NCBI GenBank assembly: GCA_031273265.1
Contig: JAISSH010000047.1
Coordinates: forward strand, 1 to 40,974
Length of the DNA stretch: 40,974 bases
Source of the DNA: Treponema sp.
GTDB lineage: Bacteria; Spirochaetota; Spirochaetia; Treponematales; Breznakiellaceae
Direction: 5' to 3'
Shown: one piece after another, positions 8,460 through 16,305 of the stretch
Position numbering within the stretch: the stretch's first letter is position 1
Layout: every line of letters starts with the position of its first letter
Position numbers and translations under genes: made by a program
Notes under the pieces: generated by a model
What the model saw: the letters and a program-made list of their open reading frames with translations, nothing else
Told to the model about the DNA's origin: nothing
Databases searched by the model: none

Positions 8460-9515
8460 ATGAACAAAGTGATTTTGAAGGCTGACGAGCTTGACGGGTA
8501 TTTAACTGCCGGTGACAAAAAAAATCTTCTCGCTATCGAAACGCTTTATGGAAAAGCGCTTGAGATTTTTCCGCGTTTGCCCGGCAGTCAAAACGACATG
8601 GACAGTCTGATTAAAGTGTACAACGAAATGGGAAATCTTCTGCAGGAAATTTGCTCCCATACTCCCCAACTGCATGTTTATTCTTTTCTCTCGTCCGCCG
8701 AAAACCGCCCGGAGGCGTCCCGCGTTATCGCCAAAATCAGAGATATAAAAACAGAAAATCAGGAATTTATTTATTTTATCCAGCGTTCCTTCGAGATGCT
8801 TTTCAAGCTCGCGTGGGGCGGAAGCGGCGGTTCAGAAAAAAACTATATTGTTGTAAAAACTCCGGTAACAAATCCTGTGCAGAATTACGCGGTTCACAAG
8901 ATCACCAATATTGACGAAAAAATCGAAAATACCGTAATGTGCGTAATGCTGAGGGGAGCGCTTCTGCCGTCCATGATCATGAGCAAAGAAATTGAGGAAT
9001 ACTCCTCCAACGGCTATATAACGCCGTTTGCTCTGTTCAGGATAATGCGAAATGATCAAAAAAAAGAAAGCGACATGGAATATATTCTGGATATTGACAG
9101 ATCTTTTTTTAACCTTGAACAGCTCAATGGCAAGGATCTGATTTTCGCCGACCCGATGAACGCTACCGGCGGCAGTCTTGTAACCGTTGTAAAATATATT
9201 TTGAAATCGGGAATAAAGCCGCGTTCCATTAAAATTTTCAACGTGATTTCCGCCCTCAAGGGCGCTTTAAGGACTGTGCGCGCTTTGGAAACATGCGATA
9301 TTTACACACTGTGGATGGACCCCGTTCTGAACGAAGACGCCTACATCATGCCGGGTCTTGGAGACGCGGGGGATCGCATCAACGGAAAAGACGACAATGT
9401 TAACGCGCGCAATATAATGCAGTTAATAGCGGATTACGGTTCGCGTCTGGCAAATCTGTACCGTTCACAGTTACGCGAAATTGAGAATGTCGTGCTTGGG
9501 AGAGGGAAAAAATGA
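8460..9515 (+). CDS. Uracil phosphoribosyltransferase-like protein with ~130-aa N-terminal extension
   Basis: [36 protein letters not shown] and [13 protein letters not shown] match UPRTase PRPP and uracil-binding motifs. Confidence 0.75.
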   Translation: MNKVILKADELDGYLTAGDKKNLLAIETLYGKALEIFPRLPGSQNDMDSLIKVYNEMGNLLQEICSHTPQLHVYSFLSSAENRPEASRVIAKIRDIKTENQEFIYFIQRSFEMLFKLAWGGSGGSEKNYIVVKTPVTNPVQNYAVHKITNIDEKIENTVMCVMLRGALLPSMIMSKEIEEYSSNGYITPFALFRIMRNDQKKESDMEYILDIDRSFFNLEQLNGKDLIFADPMNATGGSLVTVVKYILKSGIKPRSIKIFNVISALKGALRTVRALETCDIYTLWMDPVLNEDAYIMPGLGDAGDRINGKDDNVNARNIMQLIADYGSRLANLYRSQLREIENVVLGRGKK

Positions 9516-10510
9516 AATATATTTATTTATATTTTATTATTTTTTTACTCTCTTTGAATCTTTCAGGCTGTGTTGGAACCGCCGCGTCCGCGCAGGAATA
9601 TTTTTCTATAGGCATGGCGTATTACGATCTTGGAAAATTTGATGAAGCGGAAAAATGGCTTAACCGCGCGAGAATGGCTGACAGAACTATGGTCGCGTCG
9701 CAGTACAATCTGGGAAGGATCGCGTTTGAAACGCAAAAATACGACGAAGCGGCAAAACATTTTGAAAGTATATTAAGAAGGGACGAAGATAATATACTTG
9801 CGCTAAAGGCGGCGGCTTTTACAAGAATAAAAACCGGAGATTTCAGCATCGCGGAAAAACACTACAGAAAGTTACTTCTGCTTGTTCCTGAAAGCACGGA
9901 CGACGGATACAACCACGCTCTTGTATTATACGCGATGGAACGTTACGGCGACGCCGAAAAAGTGCTGGAAAAGTACCAGTTTGCCCTTCTGGATAACAAT
10001 GAAGTTATGCTTCTTTACGCGCGTGCCCAAAAAGCCCAGGACAAGGTGGAAGCAATTGACAGTTATTCGAAATGGCTGAACGCCAATTCCGACGCGAAAA
10101 TCCGCTATGAATACGCGCAACTGCTTGAACATCATGAATTTTACGCAAGGGCGATGGAAGAATACCGCGCCGTTCTGTCCGACGCTTCCCGCAAGGAAGA
10201 AGAGGTAAAACGAAGCGACGTTCGCTTTTCGCTCGCGCGGCTTTTATTGATTGCCGACGGTGAAAGCGGCGAAGGCGTCACGGAACTGGAGGGAGCCGTC
10301 AGCGACGGTTACGACAACATCGAAGCTGTCGAGGAACTGCAAAAAATGAGCGGTATCAGCTCCGCGAATAAGGACTCTTTAAGAAAAATAATCAACGATA
10401 TGCAGCGTACTCTCGAAGAGAAGGAAAAAGCTCAAGCCCAAGCGGAAGAAGAGCAGACTGTACTTGATGAGGAAGAGCTCTTAAAAACTGACACTGAAAG
10501 CGGTTTCTAA
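9512..10510 (+). CDS. TPR-repeat lipoprotein
   Basis: Signal plus LSGC lipobox; repeated [24 protein letters not shown] TPR units; ATGA overlap with upstream gene. Confidence 0.8.
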   Translation: MKYIYLYFIIFLLSLNLSGCVGTAASAQEYFSIGMAYYDLGKFDEAEKWLNRARMADRTMVASQYNLGRIAFETQKYDEAAKHFESILRRDEDNILALKAAAFTRIKTGDFSIAEKHYRKLLLLVPESTDDGYNHALVLYAMERYGDAEKVLEKYQFALLDNNEVMLLYARAQKAQDKVEAIDSYSKWLNANSDAKIRYEYAQLLEHHEFYARAMEEYRAVLSDASRKEEEVKRSDVRFSLARLLLIADGESGEGVTELEGAVSDGYDNIEAVEELQKMSGISSANKDSLRKIINDMQRTLEEKEKAQAQAEEEQTVLDEEELLKTDTESGF

Positions 10511-10552
10511 AACATAGATTTATATTCGATAATGAGGTAGATTCGTATTTTA

Positions 10553-10840
10553 ATGGTTGTTTCAATGATACAGTTAATTTTTGAAATTCCCGATATTGAC
10601 AACATCAAGGAAAAACGCCGCATTATCAAGTCTGTCGTAGAAAAGATGCGCCGCCGTTATCATCTGAGCGCGGCGGAAGTGGATCTGCAGGATTCTCTTT
10701 CCTTCGCCCAAATCGGCGGGGCATTGGTTTCCAACTCGAAAACTTTCGGCGAAACGGTTCTTCGCAAGGCATTTGACATGATAGAGAAAGAGACGCCTGT
10801 CCGTATTCAGGATATGAAGATACACTCGGAGGAGTTCTGA
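10553..10840 (+). CDS. DUF503 family protein (YlxP-like)
   Basis: DIDNIKEKRRIIKSVVEKMRRRYHLSAAEVDLQDSLSFAQIGGALVSN. Confidence 0.8.
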   Translation: MVVSMIQLIFEIPDIDNIKEKRRIIKSVVEKMRRRYHLSAAEVDLQDSLSFAQIGGALVSNSKTFGETVLRKAFDMIEKETPVRIQDMKIHSEEF

Positions 10841-11493
10841 TGAATAGAAAATTTTGGCATACATTTATCTTATTATCAATATTGATATTGAATTCCTGTC
10901 TGGGGATTTCGGCGGATATTCAAATGCGTAAAGACGGCTCTGGGAAAATTACCCTTGAATACCGTTTTTCCCGCATGGCGGAAGCAATCGGCAGACTTGA
11001 CGGCAACGAAAGGTGGAACATCATTCCCGTAGGACGCGCGGACTGGGAGCGGACAATAACGCGCATACCGGATATTAAGCTTGTTTCGTTTTCTTCCCGC
11101 GAAAAAGCGCAGGACATCATAAACAAAGCAACGCTGGAATTTAAAAATACAGACGCCCTGTTAAAATTTCTCGATCCTACCGGAAAGCGCGCGTTTCTCA
11201 GCCGTGAAAACGGGGTAAACAAACTTCACCTAACATTAAATGAAGGCGCGTCTTCACAGCTAAACCCCGACCTTCTTGAACTGGCGCGGCAGGTTTCAGA
11301 CGGTTACTTGTTCAGTATAAGCGTCTCCGCCGGAAACCCGGCGATCAGCTTCACCGACGGAGAAGGCAGAGAGATAACTCCTCCGCCTGCGGCGAAAATT
11401 TCTTCATCGGGGAAAAAAGCGTCGGTTTCGATTGGCACATGGGAAATTTTATCCGGCGCTACGGGACTGGGACTGGATATTGTCTGGAAATGA
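10840..11493 (+). CDS. Hypothetical lipoprotein
   Basis: Signal peptide with LNSC lipobox; 1-nt overlap with DUF503 gene. Confidence 0.65.
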   Translation: MNRKFWHTFILLSILILNSCLGISADIQMRKDGSGKITLEYRFSRMAEAIGRLDGNERWNIIPVGRADWERTITRIPDIKLVSFSSREKAQDIINKATLEFKNTDALLKFLDPTGKRAFLSRENGVNKLHLTLNEGASSQLNPDLLELARQVSDGYLFSISVSAGNPAISFTDGEGREITPPPAAKISSSGKKASVSIGTWEILSGATGLGLDIVWK

Positions 11494-11496
11494 ACC

Positions 11497-12633
11497 CTAC
11501 TTGCCTGTCGTCTCGTAAATTATACGCAATGTGCGCTCCACACAGCGATCCCATGTAAAAGCCTTAGCCCGCTCAATACCAAGAGCGCGGCATTCGTTGT
11601 AAATATCGCGGTCGGTGCTGATTGTTATCATTCTGTCCGCCATGTCCTCAGCGTTTAACGGATCGAAGTAAAGCGCGGCATGTTCCGTCGTTTCAGGAAG
11701 GGACGCGGCGCGGGCGCAGAGCGCCGGCACTCCCGACGCCATAGCTTCAAGCGCGCTCATGCCAAAACCTTCGTACATTGACGGGACAATCGCGAAATCC
11801 GCGCCGGCGTAAAGCTCAGGCAGGCTCTTTGGCGGGAAATGTCCGGTAAAGAAAATATCGCCGCGCCATGCGGAAGAAGCGGCTGCTTTCTTCACTTTTT
11901 TCGCGCCGTCGCTGTCGCCGCCGGCAAGCACCAGCCTGTGGGGAAATTTTGTCTTTTCTTTGAAAATACCGAAAGCCTCAATAAGGCGGATATGATTTTT
12001 AATCGGATGATCGATTCTTGAAACACACAGCACATACGGACGGCGGAAACTGAACGGCTGGATCAACAACACGCTCTCCTCATTTCTGTTGCGCGGATAA
12101 AAAGCCGTATGATCTATCCCGTTGGGAACAACTTCAATTCGGTTTTCCTTTACGCGCGCCCTTTCAACCAGTTCCCGCTTTACCCATTCGCTCACCGCGA
12201 TAATTCTGTCCAGCCGCCGAAGTGAATCCGGCAGTATCATTCGCAGAAGAGCGCCAAGATGTTCTCTGGTTCGCACAGTGCCCCAATAAGCAGCCATGTC
12301 GTGAACCACGCCGATTGACGGACACGGCGATTTATAGGGAGGACGTCTGTGGGCGGCTGGGAAAAAACACGCGTCAAATTTTCGATTAGACGCGAATTTA
12401 TGATATTTAAAGAGATGCCACAGCGCGTTTGCCGTTCTTCCGTTGACCGTGCATTGGGGAATAAATTCAAAATTCGGCGTTACATCGTTGTACGCGTATC
12501 TGTCAAATTCCCAGCCAAAAAGCTCAAAAAGAGCCTCCTGTGAAGGGGGTATATGTTTCAAAAACTGGGTTAAATACATGCCTACTCCGGACTTGCCGCC
12601 ATCGCAGGCAAAAGTATCCAGCCCTATTTTCAT
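11497..12633 (-). CDS. Glycosyltransferase family 4/1-type
   Basis: MKIGLDTFACDGGKSGVGMYLTQFL, FTGHFPPKSLPELYAGADFAIVPSMYEGFGMSALEAMASGVPALCARAASLPE. Start moved to 12633 (GGAGGA upstream) from track 12777. Confidence 0.88.
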   Translation of the reverse strand: MKIGLDTFACDGGKSGVGMYLTQFLKHIPPSQEALFELFGWEFDRYAYNDVTPNFEFIPQCTVNGRTANALWHLFKYHKFASNRKFDACFFPAAHRRPPYKSPCPSIGVVHDMAAYWGTVRTREHLGALLRMILPDSLRRLDRIIAVSEWVKRELVERARVKENRIEVVPNGIDHTAFYPRNRNEESVLLIQPFSFRRPYVLCVSRIDHPIKNHIRLIEAFGIFKEKTKFPHRLVLAGGDSDGAKKVKKAAASSAWRGDIFFTGHFPPKSLPELYAGADFAIVPSMYEGFGMSALEAMASGVPALCARAASLPETTEHAALYFDPLNAEDMADRMITISTDRDIYNECRALGIERAKAFTWDRCVERTLRIIYETTGK

Positions 12634-12710
12634 CAATTCCTCCGAACAGGGAAAATCATAGCACAAACGATATTTCAAGGGAATAGAATAAATATCCATT
12701 TTCCCCGCCT

Positions 12711-12756
12711 GTTCGCGCAGGTTCGCGGTGTTCGTGTCGATTCGAGGTTGTTCGCG
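12711..12756. repeat. Phased array of five GTTCGCG/CGCGAAC units with ~10-bp period
   Basis: Units start at 12711, 12721, 12730, 12740, 12750. Confidence 0.6.
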
Positions 12757-12771
12757 GTCAAAAAACAATCT

Positions 12772-12898
12772 ACACAAAATATAGTATGATCTATTGACAA
12801 CTACGCTATATATGCGGTACTATGGTTTCATAAAAACCACACTATATGTAGCGTACTATATATAGCGGACGGACGGAAGGTAACACTATATGCGATGC
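12772..12898 (+). promoter_or_regulatory. nrdR promoter region with NrdR-box-like sites
   Basis: -35 TTGACA 12794-12799, -10 TACTAT 12818-12823; 16-bp box-like sites at 12772, 12803, 12839, 12853, 12883. Confidence 0.6.
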
Positions 12899-13360
12899 CC
12901 CCATTGCGGCACGATTGAGGACAAAGTAATCGAATCCCGGTCTCTGGCGAACGGGGACGCGGTGCGCCGCCGCAGGGAATGTATAAGTTGCGGTTATCGG
13001 TTCACCAGTTACGAAAAGATCGATGAAAGGCAGTTCATGGTGGTGAAAAGGGACGGCAGGCGCGAACCTTTCGACCGCGTAAAACTTGAACGCGGGGTAA
13101 TCCGGGCGCTGGAAAAGAGACCGTTTTCGCAGATGCAGATTGAAAACCTGATCAACGAAATTGAAGATGAAGCGGCTATTTTGAGCAAAGGCAGCCGGGA
13201 AATCTCCAGTTCGATAATCGGGGATCAGGTGTTAAAGAGGCTTGGCGCTTTAGACAAAGTCGCATACATCCGCTTTGCCTCGGTGTACAGGCATTTTGAG
13301 GATTTAGATGAATTTATTCAGGAGATAAAAAACGTAGGACAGGATCAGGACAAGACTTGA
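12890..13360 (+). CDS. nrdR: Transcriptional repressor NrdR (Zn ribbon plus ATP-cone)
   Basis: MRCPHCGTIEDKVIESRSLANGDAVRRRRECISCGYRFTSYEKID and ATP-cone VVKRDGRREPFDRVKLERGVIRALEKRP. Confidence 0.97.
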   Translation: MRCPHCGTIEDKVIESRSLANGDAVRRRRECISCGYRFTSYEKIDERQFMVVKRDGRREPFDRVKLERGVIRALEKRPFSQMQIENLINEIEDEAAILSKGSREISSSIIGDQVLKRLGALDKVAYIRFASVYRHFEDLDEFIQEIKNVGQDQDKT

Positions 13361-13459
13361 GGTTTTTTGCCGGTTTTGGGTGGGGGCCCGGCGTTTGCGT
13401 TTGCAATGCCTTAAAGGGAAGACCGGCAAAGTTCCCTTCAATCATGAAGGGTTTTTTTT
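13361..13459 (+). ncRNA. Candidate structured RNA or structured nrdR 3'UTR ending in a Rho-independent terminator
   Basis: TTTGCCGGT (13366-13374)/ACCGGCAAA (13422-13430) outer stem, GGCGTTTGC/GCAATGCC inner hairpin, CCCTTCA-ATCA-TGAAGGG plus T8. Confidence 0.4.
13434..13459 (+). terminator. Rho-independent terminator
   Basis: 7-bp stem CCCTTCA/TGAAGGG, 4-nt loop, T8. Confidence 0.85.
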
Positions 13460-13461
13460 GA

Positions 13462-13509
13462 AGCCGCGCAGAGGGATAGGGGATTTTCCTTCTGCGCGGC
13501 TGTTTTTTT
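13462..13509 (+). terminator. Second Rho-independent terminator
   Basis: 11-bp perfect stem AGCCGCGCAGA/TCTGCGCGGCT followed by G and T7. Confidence 0.85.
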
Positions 13510-13521
13510 AGATGCGGGATT

Positions 13522-15486
13522 TTATTTTTCTCTCATGTCAAATACGCCGTCCCAATTAGGCGCAGGCGGATTTTCCAAATAATTTTTGCAGTTTTTCAAA
13601 TAAAGTTTAGAGGGAGCGTCATCGGGAAATTGATTTAATACTTCATTAAACGCGCCTTCCGCGTCTTTCCATTGCCGCGATTCAAAAATGTTAACCGCGT
13701 TATGAAAAAGCTCGACAAGTTTATGCAAAGACGGTTCGGCGTCACGCGCTAATTCCAGCACTTCATAAATACGCACCGGTTTGTTGATTCCAACCACTCT
13801 TATCCAGCCAAGCCGTCTTGATAGAAGTTTTTCTCCTGTTTCATTTATCGTATTTTCCGACGCGATGATCCTTGTTCCGTATTGTTTATTCACTCCCTCC
13901 AGTCTTGCCGCAAGATTAACCTCATTGCCAATAACGGTGTAGTTCATCTTCTTCTGTGTCCCCATATTTCCAACCAGCATTTCACCGGTGTTGATTCCGA
14001 TACGGGTAAAAACAGGCAGGGGGCACAGTTCTTTTTCCGCGAGGAGTTTATTCACTTCCGTTTCCAGCCGCTTCATGAGTATTGCCGCAGTACAGGTACG
14101 CAGAGCGTGATCCGGCAGATGGTGCGGGGCTCCAAAGAAAGCGAGAATCGCGTCGCCTTCGTATTTATCGATTGTTCCTTTTTGATCCAAAATTACATTG
14201 CTCATGGCGGAAAGATAATGATTGAGCATTTCTACCAGTTTTTCAGGAGACAACGCTTCCGCTATTTTGGAGAAGTCCTTAATATCCGTAAACATTGCCG
14301 TCATGTGGCGTTTTATGCCGCCAAGCTGCAGCCGCGTAGGATCGTCAATAATTTCTTTTACCACATCTTCCGATAAATATGTAGAAAACGCTTTGTTAAG
14401 CTGGTCGTTGAAGAATTTAAGCGACGTTGTCATTTTTACCGTTTCAGTAATATCTTGAATTAAAATTACCCAGCCCAGCGTCGTCCCCGTTTTGGAAACG
14501 ACACGGTTTATCCAGCCCGAATAATTTTTCCCCGGTCTGTGGGGCAGGGTAAATTCAATTTCACGCAGAAGATCCTCGCCATGTTCGTAAGACTTTTTTT
14601 CTTCGATAATTCTAAGTTCCCGCGGCCAAGTTTCCATCTGTAAAATGGATTTTCCCTTATAATGCTCAGTTAATGAAGGAAAAAGTTCCGTAGCTTTATT
14701 GTTAGACCCTGTATAAGACAAATTATGATCCAGAACGATGAAAATATCCCTTATCAAATCCAGAGTAACGGCATGCGCCTTTGGAGCAAGATCGAACATA
14801 TCGTTACGCACAATATTGTAGAAAAACAAAAAATTACTCAGCACCATAAAGAAGGCGGTAAAGTTCACCTGTCCAAGAACGCTTTTGCTGAAAAATGACA
14901 GGGCGACATAGCTGAAATTTCCTATGAGCGGGGCAAGAGCGCTGAATATAAGCAGGATCAAACCAAGACGCTGTTTTTGTTTCTGCATTATTTTGTGAAT
15001 CAGAACCGTACATGCAAGGGCAATGCACAAGAGAGGATAAAAAGTGCCGACAAGATACAGAGGACCCGGCTTAATTACATTGCCGGGTATGATTTTTTCG
15101 GGATTATAATAAAAATCGGAATACAACAATTTATGGTGATCAAAGGTAAGAACTACCAGATAAAATAACACCGGGATAATCAGCATGGGAATCTGATAAT
15201 ATTTTTTTGGCAGGCGAATTTCACAATAATCCGCCGAAAAGAAAAAGAACAGTGGAGCCATAAAGCTGGCGCCGGCATACATTATTTTTACGCCGATGAC
15301 AGCGCCGCCGGGAGTTCCGCATGTTATTTCGATAAAGTAGCCAAGAGTATAAAGAAATATTGTAACGCAGCAGTAAAGAAATCCGTACCGTTTTTCACTT
15401 CGGCACCGCTCCAGCGTAACAGACATTATGTAGAGAGAGAGAAGAAGCGAGGCGGCAAGCATAAGGCGAATAATCAAAAGTACCAT
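13522..15486 (-). CDS. Membrane class III adenylate/guanylate cyclase with 7TM sensor-like N-terminus and PAS-like domain
   Basis: MTAMFTDIKDFSKIAEALSPEKLVEMLNHYLSAMSNVI, IDKYEGDAILAFFGAP, NTGEMLVGNMGTQKKMNYTVIGNEVNLAARLEGVNK; multiple N-terminal TM helices. Confidence 0.92.
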   Translation of the reverse strand: MVLLIIRLMLAASLLLSLYIMSVTLERCRSEKRYGFLYCCVTIFLYTLGYFIEITCGTPGGAVIGVKIMYAGASFMAPLFFFFSADYCEIRLPKKYYQIPMLIIPVLFYLVVLTFDHHKLLYSDFYYNPEKIIPGNVIKPGPLYLVGTFYPLLCIALACTVLIHKIMQKQKQRLGLILLIFSALAPLIGNFSYVALSFFSKSVLGQVNFTAFFMVLSNFLFFYNIVRNDMFDLAPKAHAVTLDLIRDIFIVLDHNLSYTGSNNKATELFPSLTEHYKGKSILQMETWPRELRIIEEKKSYEHGEDLLREIEFTLPHRPGKNYSGWINRVVSKTGTTLGWVILIQDITETVKMTTSLKFFNDQLNKAFSTYLSEDVVKEIIDDPTRLQLGGIKRHMTAMFTDIKDFSKIAEALSPEKLVEMLNHYLSAMSNVILDQKGTIDKYEGDAILAFFGAPHHLPDHALRTCTAAILMKRLETEVNKLLAEKELCPLPVFTRIGINTGEMLVGNMGTQKKMNYTVIGNEVNLAARLEGVNKQYGTRIIASENTINETGEKLLSRRLGWIRVVGINKPVRIYEVLELARDAEPSLHKLVELFHNAVNIFESRQWKDAEGAFNEVLNQFPDDAPSKLYLKNCKNYLENPPAPNWDGVFDMREK

Positions 15487-15570
15487 CTAGTTTATTATGA
15501 GGATATACGATTCGCGGATATATGTAAATACCCCTTTACTTACCGCCAATCTTACGGTTGAATTACAGTT

Positions 15571-16305
15571 ATGACTGCCGATGAAAAACAAAGGACAGCC
15601 GTTTTTCTCGACCTTGCCGGAGATTTTATTTCCTCCGGCTATAGGGGCGCGGAACAGGGATACCTCTTCACAGATGATGTTCCGTCTGCCGGAGAGGGAG
15701 CGAAAAACGGCGAAAATTCAACGCAGGGGGATTCTCTTGAAAAAATAGCGGCGGAAATCAGAGCATGCGCCGGCTGTCCGCTTGGAAAAACAAGGACAAA
15801 CGCCGCGCCCGGAGAGGGGGTAACGCAGCCTCTTGTTATGGTAATTGGCGAGGGACCCGGCGCTGAGGAAGACGCGCAGGGTCGTCCCTTTGTAGGCAGG
15901 GCGGGACAGCTTCTGGACAAGATGCTTTCTTCAATCAATCTTTCGCGTAACAGCAACTGTTTTATCGCCAATGTTGTAAAATGCAGACCTCCCAATAACC
16001 GCGACCCGCGTCCTGAGGAAACCGCGTCCTGCGCCCATTTTCTTAAAAGGCAGATTGTCTTTTTAAAACCCAAGTTCATACTTGTCGCCGGACGCATTGC
16101 GGCGCAGACCCTGCTTGAAACAACCGAGCCGATTGGCAAACTGCGCGGAAAGTTTACGGAACTGACCGTAAAAGATATGACAATTCCTCTGCTTGTTACA
16201 TATCATCCTGCCGCGCTTTTGCGTAATGAGGAATACAAGCGCCCGGCGTGGGAAGATTTAAAACTTCTGCGTTCAAGAATCGATGAATTAAACGGAGAAA
16301 ATTGA
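15571..16305 (+). CDS. Uracil-DNA glycosylase, type 4/5 (Fe-S)
   Basis: VMVIGEGPGAEEDAQGRPFVGRAGQLLDKML, NVVKCRPPNNRDPRPEE, TYHPAALLRN; Fe-S ligand-type CAGCPLGKTR. Confidence 0.93.
   Translation: MTADEKQRTAVFLDLAGDFISSGYRGAEQGYLFTDDVPSAGEGAKNGENSTQGDSLEKIAAEIRACAGCPLGKTRTNAAPGEGVTQPLVMVIGEGPGAEEDAQGRPFVGRAGQLLDKMLSSINLSRNSNCFIANVVKCRPPNNRDPRPEETASCAHFLKRQIVFLKPKFILVAGRIAAQTLLETTEPIGKLRGKFTELTVKDMTIPLLVTYHPAALLRNEEYKRPAWEDLKLLRSRIDELNGEN

Noticed and set aside
12634-12777. 48-residue N-terminal extension of the glycosyltransferase in the ORF track
   Set aside because: MKIGLDTF at 12633 is the typical GT4 start with GGAGGA just upstream; the extension is encoded by the phased GTTCGCG array and nrdR upstream DNA.
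13361-13459. Riboswitch/attenuator interpretation of the RNA after nrdR
   Set aside because: No plus-strand gene lies downstream within 2 kb and the next gene is convergent, so only a structured ncRNA/3'UTR is claimed. No known riboswitch, SRP, 6S or tmRNA consensus recognised.
13882-14376. 164-aa plus-strand ORF antisense to the cyclase
   Set aside because: No recognisable motif; overlaps a well-supported cyclase domain; typical shadow ORF.
15639-16139. 166-aa minus-strand ORF antisense to the UDG gene
   Set aside because: Composition reflects antisense of a conserved coding region; no SD or family motif.
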